53,240 bases of DNA from Halotalea alkalilenta DSM 17697 (GCF_000621205.1 NZ_JHYY01000040.1:1-53240), one strand, 5' to 3'. Numbered from the stretch's first letter, positions 28,826 through 40,643 are shown. Numbers and translations: made by a program. The notes: generated by a model from the letters alone, not told the origin.

Positions 28826-30289
28826 CTAGATCAGTACGAGATCGTACTGCTCCTGCGAGTAATGGCTTTCGACCTGGAAGCGAATGGTCTTGTTGATGAA
28901 GCTTTCGAGATCGGCCACCGCCGCCGACTCCTCGTCGAGCAGCCGGTCGACCACCGCCTGCGAGGCCAGCACCATGTAGGTCTCGGCGCCGTAGGCGCGC
29001 TCCTCGCGCAGGATCTCGCGGAGGATTTCGTAGCATACGGTCTCAGCGGTCTTCAGCGAACCGCGTCCGCGACATACCTTGCACGGTTCGCAGAGCACCT
29101 GCTCGAGACTCTCACGGGTGCGCTTGCGCGTCAGCTGGACCAGACCGAGTTCGGTGACCCCGGAAAGACTGGTCTTGGCGTGGTCGCGCTCGAGCGCCTT
29201 CTCCAGCACCCTGAGCACCTGGCGCTGGTGTTCGACGTCCTCCATGTCGATGAGATCGATGATGATGATCCCGCCGAGGTTGCGCAGTCTCAGCTGGCGA
29301 GCGATCGCGGTGGCGGCCTCGAGGTTGGTCTTGAAGATCGTCTCCTCGAGGTTGCGATGCCCGACGTAGGCGCCGGTGTTGACGTCGATGGTGGTCATCG
29401 CCTCGGTCTGGTCGATCACCAGGTAGCCGCCCGACTTGAGCTGCACCTTGCGCTCCAGCGCCCGAGCGAGCTCATCCTCCACCGAGAACAGGTCGAAGAT
29501 CGGCCGCTCGCCGGGGTAGTACTCCACGCGCGGCTCGAGCGACGGCATGAACTCCTGGGCGAAGGCCTTGAGCTTGACGAAATTCTCGCGCGAGTCGATG
29601 CGAACCCGCTCGACGTCGTCGCGCATCACGTCACGCAGCGTACGCAGGAACAGCGGCAGGTCATGGTAGATCTCGGCCGGTGCGATCGCCTCGAGCCTGC
29701 GCCGCTCGACCTGCCGCCAGAGCCTGCCGAGGAACTGCACGTCGGCGACCAGCGCATCCAGCTCGACCCCCTCGGCCGCGGTGCGCACGATCAGCCCGCC
29801 TTCGGGTGCCTCCTCCCCGGCCTCGGTGAGCGCACGCTCGGCGAGTTCGCGCAGCCGCTCGCGCTCACGCTCGTCCTCGATCCGCTGGGAAACGCCGATG
29901 TGATCGGCGTGCGGCATCAGCACCAGGTAGCGGGAGGGAATCGAGAGATGGGTGGTGAGCCGGGCACCTTTGCCGCCGATCGGCTCCTTGATCACCTGCA
30001 CCACCAGCGACTGCCCCTCGTGGAGCAGCTCGCGGATCGACGGCTCCGGGCCGCCGTGGCCAAGCGGCGCCACTTCGTTGGCATGGATGAAGGCGGCGCG
30101 TTCGAGGCCTATGTTGACGAAGGCCGCCTGCATGCCTGGCAGCACGCGCACCGCCTTGCCCTTGTAGATGTTGCCGACGATACCGAGGCGACGATTGCGC
30201 TCGATCGATGCCTCTTGGAGCACACCGTTCTCGACCACCGCGACCCGGGTTTCCATCGGCGTCAGATTGATCAGTACTTCGCCGCTCAT
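28826..30289 (-). CDS. rng: Ribonuclease G
   Basis: RNase G is an endoribonuclease of the RNase E/G family that matures the 5' end of 16S rRNA and degrades some mRNAs. The 487-residue protein has an S1 RNA-binding domain (about residues 35-125, with GKAVRVLPGMQAAFVNIG), the 5'-sensor, the DNase I-like catalytic site with aspartates in TTIDVNTGAYVG and IIIIDLIDMED, and the zinc-link CEPCKVC (CxxCxxC). It lacks the long C-terminal scaffold of RNase E. It is downstream of maf and mreBCD, as in most gammaproteobacteria. Confidence 0.97.
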   Translation of the reverse strand: MSGEVLINLTPMETRVAVVENGVLQEASIERNRRLGIVGNIYKGKAVRVLPGMQAAFVNIGLERAAFIHANEVAPLGHGGPEPSIRELLHEGQSLVVQVIKEPIGGKGARLTTHLSIPSRYLVLMPHADHIGVSQRIEDERERERLRELAERALTEAGEEAPEGGLIVRTAAEGVELDALVADVQFLGRLWRQVERRRLEAIAPAEIYHDLPLFLRTLRDVMRDDVERVRIDSRENFVKLKAFAQEFMPSLEPRVEYYPGERPIFDLFSVEDELARALERKVQLKSGGYLVIDQTEAMTTIDVNTGAYVGHRNLEETIFKTNLEAATAIARQLRLRNLGGIIIIDLIDMEDVEHQRQVLRVLEKALERDHAKTSLSGVTELGLVQLTRKRTRESLEQVLCEPCKVCRGRGSLKTAETVCYEILREILREERAYGAETYMVLASQAVVDRLLDEESAAVADLESFINKTIRFQVESHYSQEQYDLVLI

Positions 30290-30376
30290 GGGATGTCCTT
30301 ATCCTCCGTGTGACGGACGCAAGCCCGACTCGTCCATCAGATTATGACCGCGAGCCCGGTGCATCGCCACGGTGTA

Positions 30377-30970
30377 TCAGACACGCCAAAGGGCCAGCCC
30401 CGCATTCGACAGCAGCTGCCCCGTCTCGTAGAGCGGCAGCCCCACCACCGCCGAGTAGCTGCCGTCGATGCGCTCGACGAACAGCGCCCCTCGTCCCTGG
30501 ATGGCATAGCCACCGGCCTTGTCGCATGGCTCCCCGCTTGCCCAGTAGGCATCGAGCTCGGCGGGAGATATCCGCCGCAGCGACACGCGGGTTTCGACCC
30601 GGCAGCGGTGGTGGTCGCCATTACGAGCGTAGAGCGATACCGCCGAAATCACTCGATGCTCACGACCGGCGAGCAGCGTGAACATGCGCATGAATTCGTC
30701 CCGGTCGCACGGTTTGCCGAGGATCTCTCCTCCCACCACCACTGCGGTGTCGGCGCCGAGCACCAGGGCCTGCCCGGCTTCGCCCCTGACGGCCCGGGCC
30801 TTCTCTTCGGCCATCCGTTCGACGTAGGCCGCGGCCGGCTCGCCGGTACCGGGCGTCTCGTCGATGTCGGCGGCGCGAACCGCGTCCGGCACCACGCCGA
30901 TCGACGCCAGCAGTTCGAGGCGCCGCGGCGAGGCAGAGGCGAGGCAGAGTGTCGGTGATTCAGTGCCCAT
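30377..30970 (-). CDS. maf: Maf-family nucleotide pyrophosphatase (YhdE type)
   Basis: Maf proteins hydrolyse dTTP, UTP or modified nucleotides and are thought to limit septation or cleanse the nucleotide pool. The 197-residue protein starts with LCLASASPRRLELL, carrying the SxSPRR substrate loop, then the catalytic VLGADTAVVVGGEILGKP with its aspartate, and DKAGGYAIQGRGALFVERI, the KAGxYxIQG signature. It is in its usual place between mreD and rng, 19 bases after mreD. Confidence 0.95.
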   Translation of the reverse strand: MGTESPTLCLASASPRRLELLASIGVVPDAVRAADIDETPGTGEPAAAYVERMAEEKARAVRGEAGQALVLGADTAVVVGGEILGKPCDRDEFMRMFTLLAGREHRVISAVSLYARNGDHHRCRVETRVSLRRISPAELDAYWASGEPCDKAGGYAIQGRGALFVERIDGSYSAVVGLPLYETGQLLSNAGLALWRV

Positions 30971-30989
30971 CGCATGCTCCGAAGCAGGC

Positions 30990-31481
30990 TCAACCCTGGG
31001 CGAATCGTCGCCGCACGTTGAGCATCAAGGTAAAGAACCACGGCCACAGCAGCCCGCTGAGCAGCGCGGAGAAAATGAACTGTACGTGCAGCCGCGAGAC
31101 GCCGAAGGCGACCCTCAGCCACTGCTCGCCGAGCAGCACGAGCCCGGTGATCACCATCACCATCGGCGCCTGCTGCCACAGCGAATAGACCCGCATGCGC
31201 TGGTAGAGCAGCAGGGCGAGAAAAGCGACCGCCGAGAGCAGCAGCGCGTTCTGGCCCATCGGCGTCCCCTCGAGCAGATCGAGCAGCAGCCCGGCGAAGA
31301 AGCCGTGGAACACGCCCACCTGGCGCGGCAGCGCCAGGCACCAGTAGATCAAGGTCATCGCCAGCCAGTGCGGTCGCAGCAGCAGCATGCTCTCGGGCAT
31401 CGGCATCACCTGCAGCACCAGCGAGATCATCAGCGTGACCCATACCGTCGGATAGACTACGTGCTTGCTCTCGGCCGCCAT
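30990..31481 (-). CDS. mreD: Rod-shape protein MreD
   Basis: MreD is a small inner-membrane member of the elongasome that holds MreC and the cell-wall synthases. The 163-residue protein is largely hydrophobic with five or six helices; RPHWLAMTLIYWCLALP is the conserved second-helix region and the following VGVFHGFFAGLLLDLLEG is typical. The ATG lies one base after the mreC stop (TAGAATG), so translation is coupled. Confidence 0.93.
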   Translation of the reverse strand: MAAESKHVVYPTVWVTLMISLVLQVMPMPESMLLLRPHWLAMTLIYWCLALPRQVGVFHGFFAGLLLDLLEGTPMGQNALLLSAVAFLALLLYQRMRVYSLWQQAPMVMVITGLVLLGEQWLRVAFGVSRLHVQFIFSALLSGLLWPWFFTLMLNVRRRFAQG

Positions 31482-31482
31482 T

Positions 31483-32409
31483 CTAGTCTCCCGCCTGCGC
31501 CACGGAGGCGACCCTGAACGCCGCGTCCAGCGCTTCCTGGTTGAGAGGGACGAGATCGTGCGCGGCGATCGCGTCGCGTGCGAACAGCAACAGGTACTGC
31601 CGGCTGCGGTCGAGCTGCGCCGAGGACTGCGCCTCCACCCGGGCGAAGGGCCCGTTGGGGTTCTGCTGCACGCTGACCACGGTCGCCACCGGGTAGCCCT
31701 GGGGGAAACCGCCGCCGAGCCCGGAGGTGACCAGCAGGTCGCCCTCGCGGATATCAGCGTTGTTGGGAACGTTCTGGACCACCAGCCCCTCGGGGCCGCC
31801 GCCACCCTGGACGATGAAGCGCAGCCCGTTGCGCACGATCTGCACCGGCACCCCATGGCTGGGATCGCTGATCATCAGCACCCGGCTAGTGTAGCGCGAG
31901 ACCGAGATCACCTGGCCGACCACCCCGGAGGCGTCGATCACCGGCTGGCCGACGTAGACGCCCTCGCGGGCACCGCGATTGACGATCATCTGCTGGATGA
32001 AGGGGTCGTTGTCGAGCATCATCAGCTCGGCGGTGAGGTAGGGAATCTCGTCACGAGGGGTGGCCTTGAGCAGCGCGCGCAGGCGGGCGTTCTCGGCGCT
32101 GACGCTCTCCATCCGCTGGGCACGCTGCGACAGCAGCACCAGCTGCTCACGCAGGCTGCGGTTTTCCTCGACCAGCGAGCGCTGGGTCGAAAAGGTCATC
32201 GACGCCCAGCTGAAACCTTCGGCGGGCAGGCTGACCAGCCACTGGATCGGCGCGACCATGGTCGAGGCCTCGGCGCGTACCTGATCCATCCAGGTATAGC
32301 GGTGATCGAGAAACAGCAGCGCTCCCGCTAGCACCGCGCAGAGCAGCATGCGGTAACCGGGAAGCGGGCCATGAATGAACAGCGGCTTGATAGGCCATCC
32401 TCCACGCAC
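31483..32409 (-). CDS. mreC: Rod-shape protein MreC
   Basis: MreC is the bitopic elongasome protein that activates PBP2/RodA from the periplasm. One N-terminal helix (about residues 18-36) is followed by a coiled coil (residues 75-115) and two beta domains. The start is unclear. The GTG used here has no Shine-Dalgarno, while GGAGG lies inside the first codons, seven bases before an in-frame ATC that would begin IKPLFIHGP, where MreC proteins normally begin. It follows mreB by 99 bases and is coupled to mreD. Confidence 0.92.
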   Translation of the reverse strand: MRGGWPIKPLFIHGPLPGYRMLLCAVLAGALLFLDHRYTWMDQVRAEASTMVAPIQWLVSLPAEGFSWASMTFSTQRSLVEENRSLREQLVLLSQRAQRMESVSAENARLRALLKATPRDEIPYLTAELMMLDNDPFIQQMIVNRGAREGVYVGQPVIDASGVVGQVISVSRYTSRVLMISDPSHGVPVQIVRNGLRFIVQGGGGPEGLVVQNVPNNADIREGDLLVTSGLGGGFPQGYPVATVVSVQQNPNGPFARVEAQSSAQLDRSRQYLLLFARDAIAAHDLVPLNQEALDAAFRVASVAQAGD

Positions 32410-32469
32410 GAACGAAACGGCGACGCCGCGGGATCACCGCGCAGGGCGCGGGCCGCGGCACCGGCCGAA

Positions 32470-32508
32470 TGCGACCATCGCGTCGCCTCATGCGACCATC
32501 GCGTCGCC

Positions 32509-32511
<3 letters not shown>
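32470..32511 (-). repeat. 21-bp perfect tandem repeat beginning at the mreB stop codon
   Basis: Two identical units follow the last mreB codon, each reading TGA plus GGCGACGCGATGGTCGCA. The first TGA is the mreB stop; the second lies 21 bases on, in the same frame, and acts as a backup stop. The duplication is perfect, so it is recent or maintained. Confidence 0.9.
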
Positions 32512-33808
<1,297 letters not shown>

Positions 33809-34096
33809 ATGGCGATTGAACACGCAGACGTGCTGCGCGCCGCCCATCTCGCGCGCCTTGGCCTGGACAACGCGGACGCCGATCGCTACGTCGACGATCT
33901 GACGCGGATCCTCAACATGGTCGACCGCCTACGCGAAGTCGACACCGAGGGCGTGGCACCGCTCGCCCACCCGCTGGACGCCACCCAGCCGCTGCGCGCC
34001 GACGAGGTCACCGAGCCCGACCGTCGCGACGTCTACCAGCGCTGCGCGCCGGCGGTCAGCGAGGGACTCTACCTGGTGCCCCGCGTCGTCGAGTGA
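33809..34096 (+). CDS. gatC: Asp/Glu-tRNA amidotransferase subunit GatC
   Basis: GatC is the small scaffold subunit of GatCAB, which converts misacylated Glu-tRNA(Gln) or Asp-tRNA(Asn) to the amide form. The 95-residue protein has the typical opening [20 protein letters not shown], the [19 protein letters not shown] helix, and [20 protein letters not shown] precedes the ATG. It is first in gatC-gatA-gatB. Presence of GatCAB suggests at least one of GlnRS or AsnRS is missing or supplemented in this organism. Confidence 0.95.
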   Translation: MAIEHADVLRAAHLARLGLDNADADRYVDDLTRILNMVDRLREVDTEGVAPLAHPLDATQPLRADEVTEPDRRDVYQRCAPAVSEGLYLVPRVVE

Positions 34097-34158
34097 ATTC
34101 AGCGCGATGCGTCGCTCGCGCGGCGCTCCATCACAGTCACTGCAGAGACAGCCGAAGA

Positions 34159-35607
34159 ATGTTAGACCTGACCTTCGCCGAGATGGCTCGCGGCCTGGCC
34201 GCGGGTGAGTTCAAGAGCGTCGAGCTCGTCCGTGGACTGCTCGCGCGGATCGAGCGGCTCGACCCCGAGATCAACAGTTTCGTCACCGTCACCCGTGACC
34301 AGGCGCTCGAACGCGCCGAGGCCGCCGACGCCCAGCGCGCGCGCGGCGAGGCCGGGGTGCTGGCCGGCATGCCGCTGGCGCTGAAGGACATCTTCTGCAC
34401 CGAGGGCGTGCGCACCACCGCCGGTTCGAAGATGCTCGGCAACTTCGTCGCGCCCTACAGCGCCACCGTGGTCGAGAAGCTCGCCGCCACCGGCACGGTG
34501 AGCCTCGGCAAGACCAACATGGACGAGTTCGCGATGGGCTCGTCGAACGAGAACAGCCACTTCGGCCCGGTCAAGAACCCCTGGGACCACTCGCTGGTCC
34601 CCGGCGGCTCCTCCGGCGGCTCGGCCGCCGCGGTCGCCGCCGGCCTGGTGCCGGCGGCGATGGGCACCGACACCGGCGGCTCGATCCGCCAGCCGGCGGC
34701 GTTCTGCGGCATCACCGGGCTCAAGCCGACCTACGGGCGGGTCTCGCGCTACGGCATCATCGCCTACGCATCGAGCCTCGACCAGGCAGGTCCGATGGCG
34801 CGTTCGGCCGAGGACTGCGCGTTGCTGCTCAACGCCATCGCCGGCCACGACCCACGCGACTCGACCAGCGTCTCGCGGGTGGTCCCCGACTATACCCGCG
34901 ACCTCGACGCGCCGCTGGACGGGCTCAAGATAGGCCTGCCCACCGAGTACTTCGGCGACGGCCTCGATCCCGGGGTCGAGGCGGCGGTGCGCGATGCGGT
35001 CAAGGTCTACGAATCGCTCGGCGCCCGCGTGGTCGAAGTCAGCCTGCCGCATACCGATCTCGCGATCCCGACCTACTACGTGATCGCCCCGGCCGAGGCG
35101 TCGTCGAACCTCTCGCGCTACGACGGCGTGCGCTTCGGCCATCGCTGCGCCAATCCGCTGGATCTCGAGGACCTCTACAAGCGCTCGCGCGCCGAGGGCT
35201 TCGGCGAGGAGGTCAAGCGGCGCATCCTGATCGGCACCCACACGCTTTCGGAAGGCTTCTTCGACGCCTACTACCGCAAGGCCCAGCAGGTGCGCAGGCT
35301 GATCCGCCAGGACTTCCTCGACGCTTTCGACAAGGTCGACGTACTGATGGGCCCGGCCGCGCCGACCCCGGCCTTCGCCCTCGGCGCCCAGAGCGACCCG
35401 GTGTCGATGTATCTCCAGGACATCTACACCATTGCGATCAACCTCGCCGGCATCCCTGGGATCAGCGTACCGGCGGGCTTCGTCGGCAACCGCCCGGTCG
35501 GCCTGCAGATCCTCGCGCCGCACTTCGCCGAAGCGCACCTGCTCAACGTCGCCCATGCCTTCCAGAAGGTCACCGACTGGCACCAGCGCCGTCCGGTGCA
35601 GGACTGA
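34159..35607 (+). CDS. gatA: Asp/Glu-tRNA amidotransferase subunit GatA
   Basis: GatA is the amidase subunit that liberates ammonia from glutamine for GatB. The 482-residue protein has the amidase-signature triad with spacing as in the family: Lys76 (LALKDIF), cis-Ser151 ([14 protein letters not shown]) and Ser175 ([15 protein letters not shown]). The start [13 protein letters not shown] matches the family; the frame extends 22 codons upstream into the gatC end without homology. Confidence 0.97.
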   Translation: MLDLTFAEMARGLAAGEFKSVELVRGLLARIERLDPEINSFVTVTRDQALERAEAADAQRARGEAGVLAGMPLALKDIFCTEGVRTTAGSKMLGNFVAPYSATVVEKLAATGTVSLGKTNMDEFAMGSSNENSHFGPVKNPWDHSLVPGGSSGGSAAAVAAGLVPAAMGTDTGGSIRQPAAFCGITGLKPTYGRVSRYGIIAYASSLDQAGPMARSAEDCALLLNAIAGHDPRDSTSVSRVVPDYTRDLDAPLDGLKIGLPTEYFGDGLDPGVEAAVRDAVKVYESLGARVVEVSLPHTDLAIPTYYVIAPAEASSNLSRYDGVRFGHRCANPLDLEDLYKRSRAEGFGEEVKRRILIGTHTLSEGFFDAYYRKAQQVRRLIRQDFLDAFDKVDVLMGPAAPTPAFALGAQSDPVSMYLQDIYTIAINLAGIPGISVPAGFVGNRPVGLQILAPHFAEAHLLNVAHAFQKVTDWHQRRPVQD

Positions 35608-35633
35608 AGACGAGATTGCCAAGGATGAACGAC

Positions 35634-37088
35634 ATGCAATGGGAAACCGTGATCGGGCTCGAGGTCCACGTCCAGCTGGCGACCCGCTCGAAGATCTTCT
35701 CCGGCGCCTCCACCGCCTTCGGCGCTGAGCCCAACACCCAGGCCTGCGCGGTCGACCTCGGCCTGCCCGGGGTGCTGCCGGTGCTCAACGAGAACGCAGT
35801 GGCGATGGCCCTGCGCTTCGGCCTCGCGATCGATGCCGAGATTCCCGAAGTCTCGGTGTTCGAGCGCAAGAACTACTTCTACCCGGACCTGCCCAAGGGC
35901 TACCAGACCAGCCAGATGGCACAGCCGATCGTCGGTCGCGGCACGGTCGAGATCCTGCTCGAGGACGGCAGCCGCAAGGCGATCCGCATCCACCACGCCC
36001 ATCTCGAGGAGGACGCCGGCAAGTCGCTGCACGAAGACTTCATCGGCATGAGCGGGATCGACCTCAACCGCGCCGGCACGCCGCTGCTCGAGATCGTCTC
36101 CGAGCCCGACATGCGCTCGGCCAAGGAGGCCTCGGCCTACCTGCGGGCGATCCACACCCTGGTGACCTATCTCGGCATCTCCGACGGCAACATGGCCGAA
36201 GGCTCGATGCGCTGCGACGTCAACGTCTCGGTGCGGCCCAAGGGCCAAGCGGCGTTCGGCACCCGCGCCGAGATCAAGAACGTCAACTCGTTCCGCTTCG
36301 TCGAACGTGCGATCGCCTTCGAGGTCGAGCGCCAGATCGACCTGCTCGAAGAGGGAGGCAAGGTGGTGCAGGAGACCCGCCTGTTCGACCCCGAGGCGGA
36401 CGAGACCCGCAGCATGCGGACCAAGGAGGAGGCCAACGACTATCGCTACTTCCCCTGCCCCGACCTGCTGCCGCTGATGCTCGATTCGGCCTACGTCGAC
36501 CACCAGCGCAGCCTGCTGCCGGAGCTGCCGAGTGCCAAGCGCGAGCGCTTCATCGAGCAGCTCGGGCTTTCCACCTACGATGCCGACATCCTGGCCTCCG
36601 ATCGCGACACCGCGGAGTACTTCGAGCAGGTGATGGCGGTTTGCGATGATCCCAAGCTCGCGGCCAACTGGGTCCAGGGCGATCTTTCCGCCCGGCTCAA
36701 CCGCGCGGGGCTCTCCATCGGCGAAAGCCCGGTCGGCGCCGAGCAGCTCGGCGGCCTGCTCAAGCGGATCAAGGACGAGACGATCAACGGCAAGGCGGCC
36801 AAGCAGGTGTTCTCCGATCTGTGGGAACGCCGCTTCGAGAACGCCGACCAGGTGATCGAGATCAAGGGACTCAAACAGGTCACCGATTCCGGTGCCCTGG
36901 CGCAGGTGATCGACCAGGTGATCGAAGCCAACCCGGTGCAGGTCACCCAGTACCGCGAAGCCACCGAGGAGAAGCGCGGCAAGATGCTCGGCTTCTTCGT
37001 CGGGCAGGTGATGAAGGCCTCGCGCGGCACCGCCAACCCCCAGCAGGTCAACGCCCTGCTCAAGCAGAAGCTCGACGCGCTCTGCTGA
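35634..37088 (+). CDS. gatB: Asp/Glu-tRNA amidotransferase subunit GatB
   Basis: GatB activates the tRNA-bound carboxylate with ATP and transfers ammonia to it. The 484-residue protein starts [15 protein letters not shown], chosen because AAGG lies nine bases before this ATG, whereas it abuts the ATG three codons earlier. It has the conserved [10 protein letters not shown], the [13 protein letters not shown] motif, [15 protein letters not shown], and a C-terminal YqeY-like tail domain (about residues 335-484) that contacts the tRNA. Confidence 0.97.
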   Translation: MQWETVIGLEVHVQLATRSKIFSGASTAFGAEPNTQACAVDLGLPGVLPVLNENAVAMALRFGLAIDAEIPEVSVFERKNYFYPDLPKGYQTSQMAQPIVGRGTVEILLEDGSRKAIRIHHAHLEEDAGKSLHEDFIGMSGIDLNRAGTPLLEIVSEPDMRSAKEASAYLRAIHTLVTYLGISDGNMAEGSMRCDVNVSVRPKGQAAFGTRAEIKNVNSFRFVERAIAFEVERQIDLLEEGGKVVQETRLFDPEADETRSMRTKEEANDYRYFPCPDLLPLMLDSAYVDHQRSLLPELPSAKRERFIEQLGLSTYDADILASDRDTAEYFEQVMAVCDDPKLAANWVQGDLSARLNRAGLSIGESPVGAEQLGGLLKRIKDETINGKAAKQVFSDLWERRFENADQVIEIKGLKQVTDSGALAQVIDQVIEANPVQVTQYREATEEKRGKMLGFFVGQVMKASRGTANPQQVNALLKQKLDALC

Positions 37089-37094
37089 GCCCGC

Positions 37095-37118
37095 GCGCCA
37101 GGGCCCTCGCCCTGGCGC
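37095..37118 (+). terminator. Hairpin just after gatB
   Basis: GCGCCAGGG pairs with CCCTGGCGC around a six-base loop, seven bases past the gatB stop. It is GC-rich but without a T-tract. Confidence 0.45.
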
Positions 37119-37164
37119 CGGCCCGCCCGTTGCGACCGCCGACCGGCCCTCGCCGCCAGCGCAA

Positions 37165-37193
37165 CGAGGCCGGTGCATGATGCACCGGCCTCG
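37165..37193. terminator. Hairpin between convergent gatB and pgm
   Basis: CGAGGCCGGTGCA pairs perfectly with TGCACCGGCCTCG around a three-base loop, between the two convergent stops. It probably ends both transcripts despite the missing U-run. Confidence 0.6.
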
Positions 37194-37211
37194 AGATCCG
37201 AACGACGAAAA

Positions 37212-38876
37212 TCAGCTCGCCAGCACGCCGTCGACCAGCGCTTTCGCCTCGTCCTGGATGCGCTTCAGGTGCGCCTCCCCTTCGAAGCTCTCGGCGTAGA
37301 TCTTGTACACATCCTCGGTACCGGAGGGACGCGCGGCGAACCAGCCATTCTCGGTGACCACCTTGAGCCCGCCGATCGCGGCCCCGTTGCCGGGCGCCTC
37401 GGTGAGTATCTGGGTGATCGGCTGGCCAGCGAGCTCCTTGGCGCTGACCTGCTCCGCGGAGAGCTTGCCGAGCTTGGCCTTCTGCTCACGATCGGCAGCG
37501 GCGTCGATGCGCTGGTAGACCGGCGCACCATAGCGTTCGGTCAGCGCCTGGTAGCGCTCGCCGGGATCGCGTCCGGTGACGGCGGTGATCTCCGCGGCGA
37601 GCAGCCCGAGGATCAAGCCATCCTTGTCGGTCGACCAGGCGCCGCCGCGTTTGCGCAGGAACGATGCGCCGGCCGACTCCTCGCCGCCGAAGCCGAGACT
37701 GCCTTCGATCAGGCCATCGACGAACCACTTGAAGCCCACCGGCACCTCGACCACGCGACGGCCGAGGCCGGCTGCGACGCGGTCGATCATCGACGAAGAG
37801 ACCAGGGTCTTGCCGATCGCCGCGTCCGCGCCCCACTCGGGGCGATGGGTGAAGAGGTACTCGATCGCCACCGCCAGATAGTGATTGGGGTTCAAAAGAC
37901 CCACCGAGCGGGCGACGATGCCGTGACGGTCATGGTCGGTGTCGCAGGCGAACGAGACGTCGAAACGGTCCTTGTTCTCGATCATCCCGGCCATCGCGTA
38001 GGGAGAGCTGCAATCCATGCGGATCTTGCCGTCCCAGTCGAGGCGCATGAAGCGGAAGGTCGGATCGACCCGGGTGGACAGCACCTCCAGCGGCAGCCTG
38101 TAGCGCTCGGCGATGCGCGGCCAGTAGTGGACACCCGCGCCGCCGAGCGGATCGACGGCGAAGCTGAACCCCGCGCCGCGGATCGCCTCGAAGTCGATCA
38201 CCTGATCGAGCCCGCCGACGTAGCCCTCGATGAAGTCGAAGCGCTGGGTGGTCGGTGCCGCCAGCGCGCGGTCGAAGTCGAGCCGTTCGACGCCTTCGAG
38301 GCGAGCGGCGAGCAGTGCGTTAGCACGCTGCTCGATCCACTTGGTCACCCCGGTATCGGCCGGTCCGCCGTTGGGAGGGTTGTACTTGAAGCCGCCATCC
38401 ACCGGCGGGTTGTGCGAAGGCGTGATCACGATGCCGTCGGCGAGCCCACTGCTACGCCCGCGGTTCCATTCGATGATCGCATTGGAGAGCGCAGGCGTCG
38501 GCGTGTAGCCGGGGGCACCGCCGGTCTCCTCGCAGCCGGCATCGATGCGGGTCTCGATCCCATTGGCGGCGAGCACCTCGAGCGCGGAGACGAACGCCGG
38601 CTCCGAGAGCGCATGGGTATCCATGCCGATGAACAGCGGCCCATCGATGCCTTGCGCCGCGCGATAGTCGCAGATCGCCTGGGTCACTGCGAGGATGTGC
38701 CACTCGTTGAAGCTGTCGGCGAGCGACGAGCCCCGGTGCCCGGAGGTACCGAAGGAGACCCGCTGGGCGGGATCCTCCGGATCGGGACGTTGGGTGTAGT
38801 AGCGGGACACCAGGCGCGGCAAGTTGGCCAACCGGCGCTCGTCGGGCAGGTGCCCTGCTTGGGGATCGATGCTCAT
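37212..38876 (-). CDS. pgm: Phosphoglucomutase (alpha-D-glucose-specific)
   Basis: Pgm interconverts glucose 1-phosphate and glucose 6-phosphate, feeding UDP-glucose, glycogen or trehalose routes. The 554-residue protein is the alpha-D-phosphohexomutase type of E. coli Pgm (about 546 residues). The catalytic phosphoserine lies in [18 protein letters not shown], the metal loop is CDTDHDRHG, the sugar-binding loop is [11 protein letters not shown], and the phosphate-binding loop is [27 protein letters not shown] lies before the ATG. It forms a single-gene unit. Confidence 0.96.
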   Translation of the reverse strand: MSIDPQAGHLPDERRLANLPRLVSRYYTQRPDPEDPAQRVSFGTSGHRGSSLADSFNEWHILAVTQAICDYRAAQGIDGPLFIGMDTHALSEPAFVSALEVLAANGIETRIDAGCEETGGAPGYTPTPALSNAIIEWNRGRSSGLADGIVITPSHNPPVDGGFKYNPPNGGPADTGVTKWIEQRANALLAARLEGVERLDFDRALAAPTTQRFDFIEGYVGGLDQVIDFEAIRGAGFSFAVDPLGGAGVHYWPRIAERYRLPLEVLSTRVDPTFRFMRLDWDGKIRMDCSSPYAMAGMIENKDRFDVSFACDTDHDRHGIVARSVGLLNPNHYLAVAIEYLFTHRPEWGADAAIGKTLVSSSMIDRVAAGLGRRVVEVPVGFKWFVDGLIEGSLGFGGEESAGASFLRKRGGAWSTDKDGLILGLLAAEITAVTGRDPGERYQALTERYGAPVYQRIDAAADREQKAKLGKLSAEQVSAKELAGQPITQILTEAPGNGAAIGGLKVVTENGWFAARPSGTEDVYKIYAESFEGEAHLKRIQDEAKALVDGVLAS

Positions 38877-38918
38877 CGTGCGTTCCTGTGATTGTGCGAC
38901 GGGAAGGGCATAGGACTG

Positions 38919-38927
38919 ATTCTAGCA
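38919..38927 (-). promoter_or_regulatory. Extended -10 promoter of pgm
   Basis: On the minus strand TGCTAGAAT gives an extended -10 (TGn-TAGAAT) about 43 bases before the pgm start. No -35 is visible at the usual spacing. Confidence 0.5.
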
Positions 38928-39237
38928 GCCCAGGCGGGCCGCGCTTGGTTCAGTCGTGCCGGGAGCAGCGCCGCTTTCCGCGCCGCGGCGCGGGAAGGCA
39001 ATCGGTGAGCCTGCGCAGGAAAGCTTCTCGAAAGGCGCGCTCGTCATTGATCAGGCGCCAGCCGAATGAAGCCGAGGAATGCTGCGGGGAGCGCGGGGAA
39101 ATGGAAGACTCAGGGAGCATAGCGTTCGTCTCGCGGCTGGGGACTGAGACGATAGTGTCACCCATGGAGGCCATCGGGCTGTAGCCTTGCGCGGTGAGCA
39201 AATGTTTCAGACAACCACCGAGACGTTTCGTTTCGTC

Positions 39238-39268
39238 CCCGGCAGCGACGAAACGGGTCGCTGCCGGG
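39238..39268 (-). terminator. Hairpin after dctA
   Basis: CCCGGCAGCGAC pairs perfectly with GTCGCTGCCGGG around a seven-base loop, about 30 bases past the dctA stop. The sequence behind it is A-rich rather than T-rich, so its strength is uncertain. Confidence 0.5.
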
Positions 39269-39296
39269 TCTCGATCCGCTACCCCGGCACGGACGC

Positions 39297-40643
39297 TCAG
39301 TGCGCTTTGAGCGGGTCCACCTCGCCTGAACGACTCGAAGCCGACACCGGGGCGACCTCATCTTCGGGCGCGGGCTCGGCCGCCGGCGGCTCACCGCGCA
39401 GCGCCGCTTGCAGGCGTTCGCGATCGAGCTGCCCTTCCCAGGCCGAGACCACCAGCGTCGCCACGCCGTTACCGACGAAGTTGGTCAGCGAGCGGCACTC
39501 GCTCATGAAGCGATCGACCCCGAGGATCAGCACCATCGCCGCGACCGGCAGGTCGGGAACCACAGAGAGGGTCGCCGCGAGGGTGATGAACCCGGCCCCG
39601 GTCACGCCACTCGCCCCTTTCGAGGTCAGCATCGCCACCAGCAAAATGGTGACCAATTGCATAGCGCCCAGCTCGGTGTTGGTCGCCTGGGCGATGAACA
39701 GCACCGCCAGAGTCATGTAGATATTGGTGCCATCGAGGTTGAACGAGTAGCCGGTGGGCACCACCAGGCCAACCACCGAGCGCGGACAGCCGGCGCGCTC
39801 CATCTTCTGGATCAGCTGCGGCAGCGCAGACTCCGAAGAGCTGGTGCCGAGCACGATCAAGAGTTCTTCTTTGATGTAGGCGATGAACCGCAGAATGCTG
39901 AAGCCGACCAGGCGCGCCACCGTACCGAGCACCACCAGTACGAACAGCACCGCGGTGATGTAGAAGCTCGCCACCAGCTCGAACAGCTGGCCGAGAGAGC
40001 CTATCCCGTACTTGCCGACGGTGAAGGCCATCGCGCCGAAGGCACCGATAGGCGCCACCCGGGTAATGAAGCCGACCACCTTGAACAGCACCTGAGTGAC
40101 CTTCTCGAGCGCCCCGGTCACCGCCACGCCCTTCTCCCCCAGCGCCGAGAGCGCGGCGCCGCAGAGGATCGCGACCAGCAGGATCTGAAGAATGTTGCCA
40201 TCGGCGAAGGCGCCGGTGATGGTGTGCGGGATGATCCCGATCAAAAAGTCGACCAGCCCGTGGGACTCGCTGGCAGCGGAAGTGTACTGAGCGACCGCGG
40301 AGGCATCGAGGGTCGAGGGATCGGCATTGAAGCCGTCGCCGGGACGGAAGACGAAACCGGCGATCAGCCCGATCACCAGCGCCAGGGTCGATACCACTTC
40401 GAAGTAGATCAGCGCCTTGCCGCCGACCCTGCCGACCTTCTTCATGTCGCCCATGCCGGCGATGCCGGTGACCACGGTGCAGAAGATGATCGGTCCGATC
40501 ACCATCTTGATCAGTTGGATGAAGGCATCGCCGAAGGGCTTCATCGCCACGCCCAGGTCAGGCTGGAAATGGCCGAGCAGGATCCCGACGGCGATCGCCG
40601 CGAGCACCTGAACGTAGAGAATTTTATACAAAGGCGTGCGCAT
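39297..40643 (-). CDS. dctA: C4-dicarboxylate:cation symporter DctA
   Basis: DctA imports succinate, fumarate and malate with protons or sodium. The 448-residue protein is a DAACS-family transporter with eight helices and two re-entrant loops. The first loop region has [19 protein letters not shown], the serine-rich signature; the substrate and cation site has [16 protein letters not shown]; and loop two is [14 protein letters not shown]. The N-terminus matches DctA ([20 protein letters not shown]). The Glu/Pro/Ala-rich tail is not conserved. AGGAG lies ten bases before the ATG. Confidence 0.95.
   Translation of the reverse strand: MRTPLYKILYVQVLAAIAVGILLGHFQPDLGVAMKPFGDAFIQLIKMVIGPIIFCTVVTGIAGMGDMKKVGRVGGKALIYFEVVSTLALVIGLIAGFVFRPGDGFNADPSTLDASAVAQYTSAASESHGLVDFLIGIIPHTITGAFADGNILQILLVAILCGAALSALGEKGVAVTGALEKVTQVLFKVVGFITRVAPIGAFGAMAFTVGKYGIGSLGQLFELVASFYITAVLFVLVVLGTVARLVGFSILRFIAYIKEELLIVLGTSSSESALPQLIQKMERAGCPRSVVGLVVPTGYSFNLDGTNIYMTLAVLFIAQATNTELGAMQLVTILLVAMLTSKGASGVTGAGFITLAATLSVVPDLPVAAMVLILGVDRFMSECRSLTNFVGNGVATLVVSAWEGQLDRERLQAALRGEPPAAEPAPEDEVAPVSASSRSGEVDPLKAH

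Larger units (their letters stand above)
38877..39296. other. Intergenic region between pgm and dctA (420 bases)
   Basis: The region holds the pgm promoter and the dctA terminator, listed separately. A minus-strand frame of up to 83 codons (38950-39201; possible ATG starts give MASMGDTIVSVPSRE) has fairly GC-rich third positions. It shows no family I recognise, no strong start site and an Arg-rich end, so it is left as a doubtful hypothetical. Confidence 0.4.

Noticed and set aside
28166-30313. Very long plus-strand open frame opposite rng and yhdP
   Set aside because: It is antisense to two clear conserved genes and has a low-complexity His/Arg/Leu-rich composition typical of shadow frames in GC-rich DNA.
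35424-37178. Minus-strand open frame opposite gatA/gatB
   Set aside because: It is a mirror of gatB codon bias (Leu/Glu/Gly-rich), with no family features.
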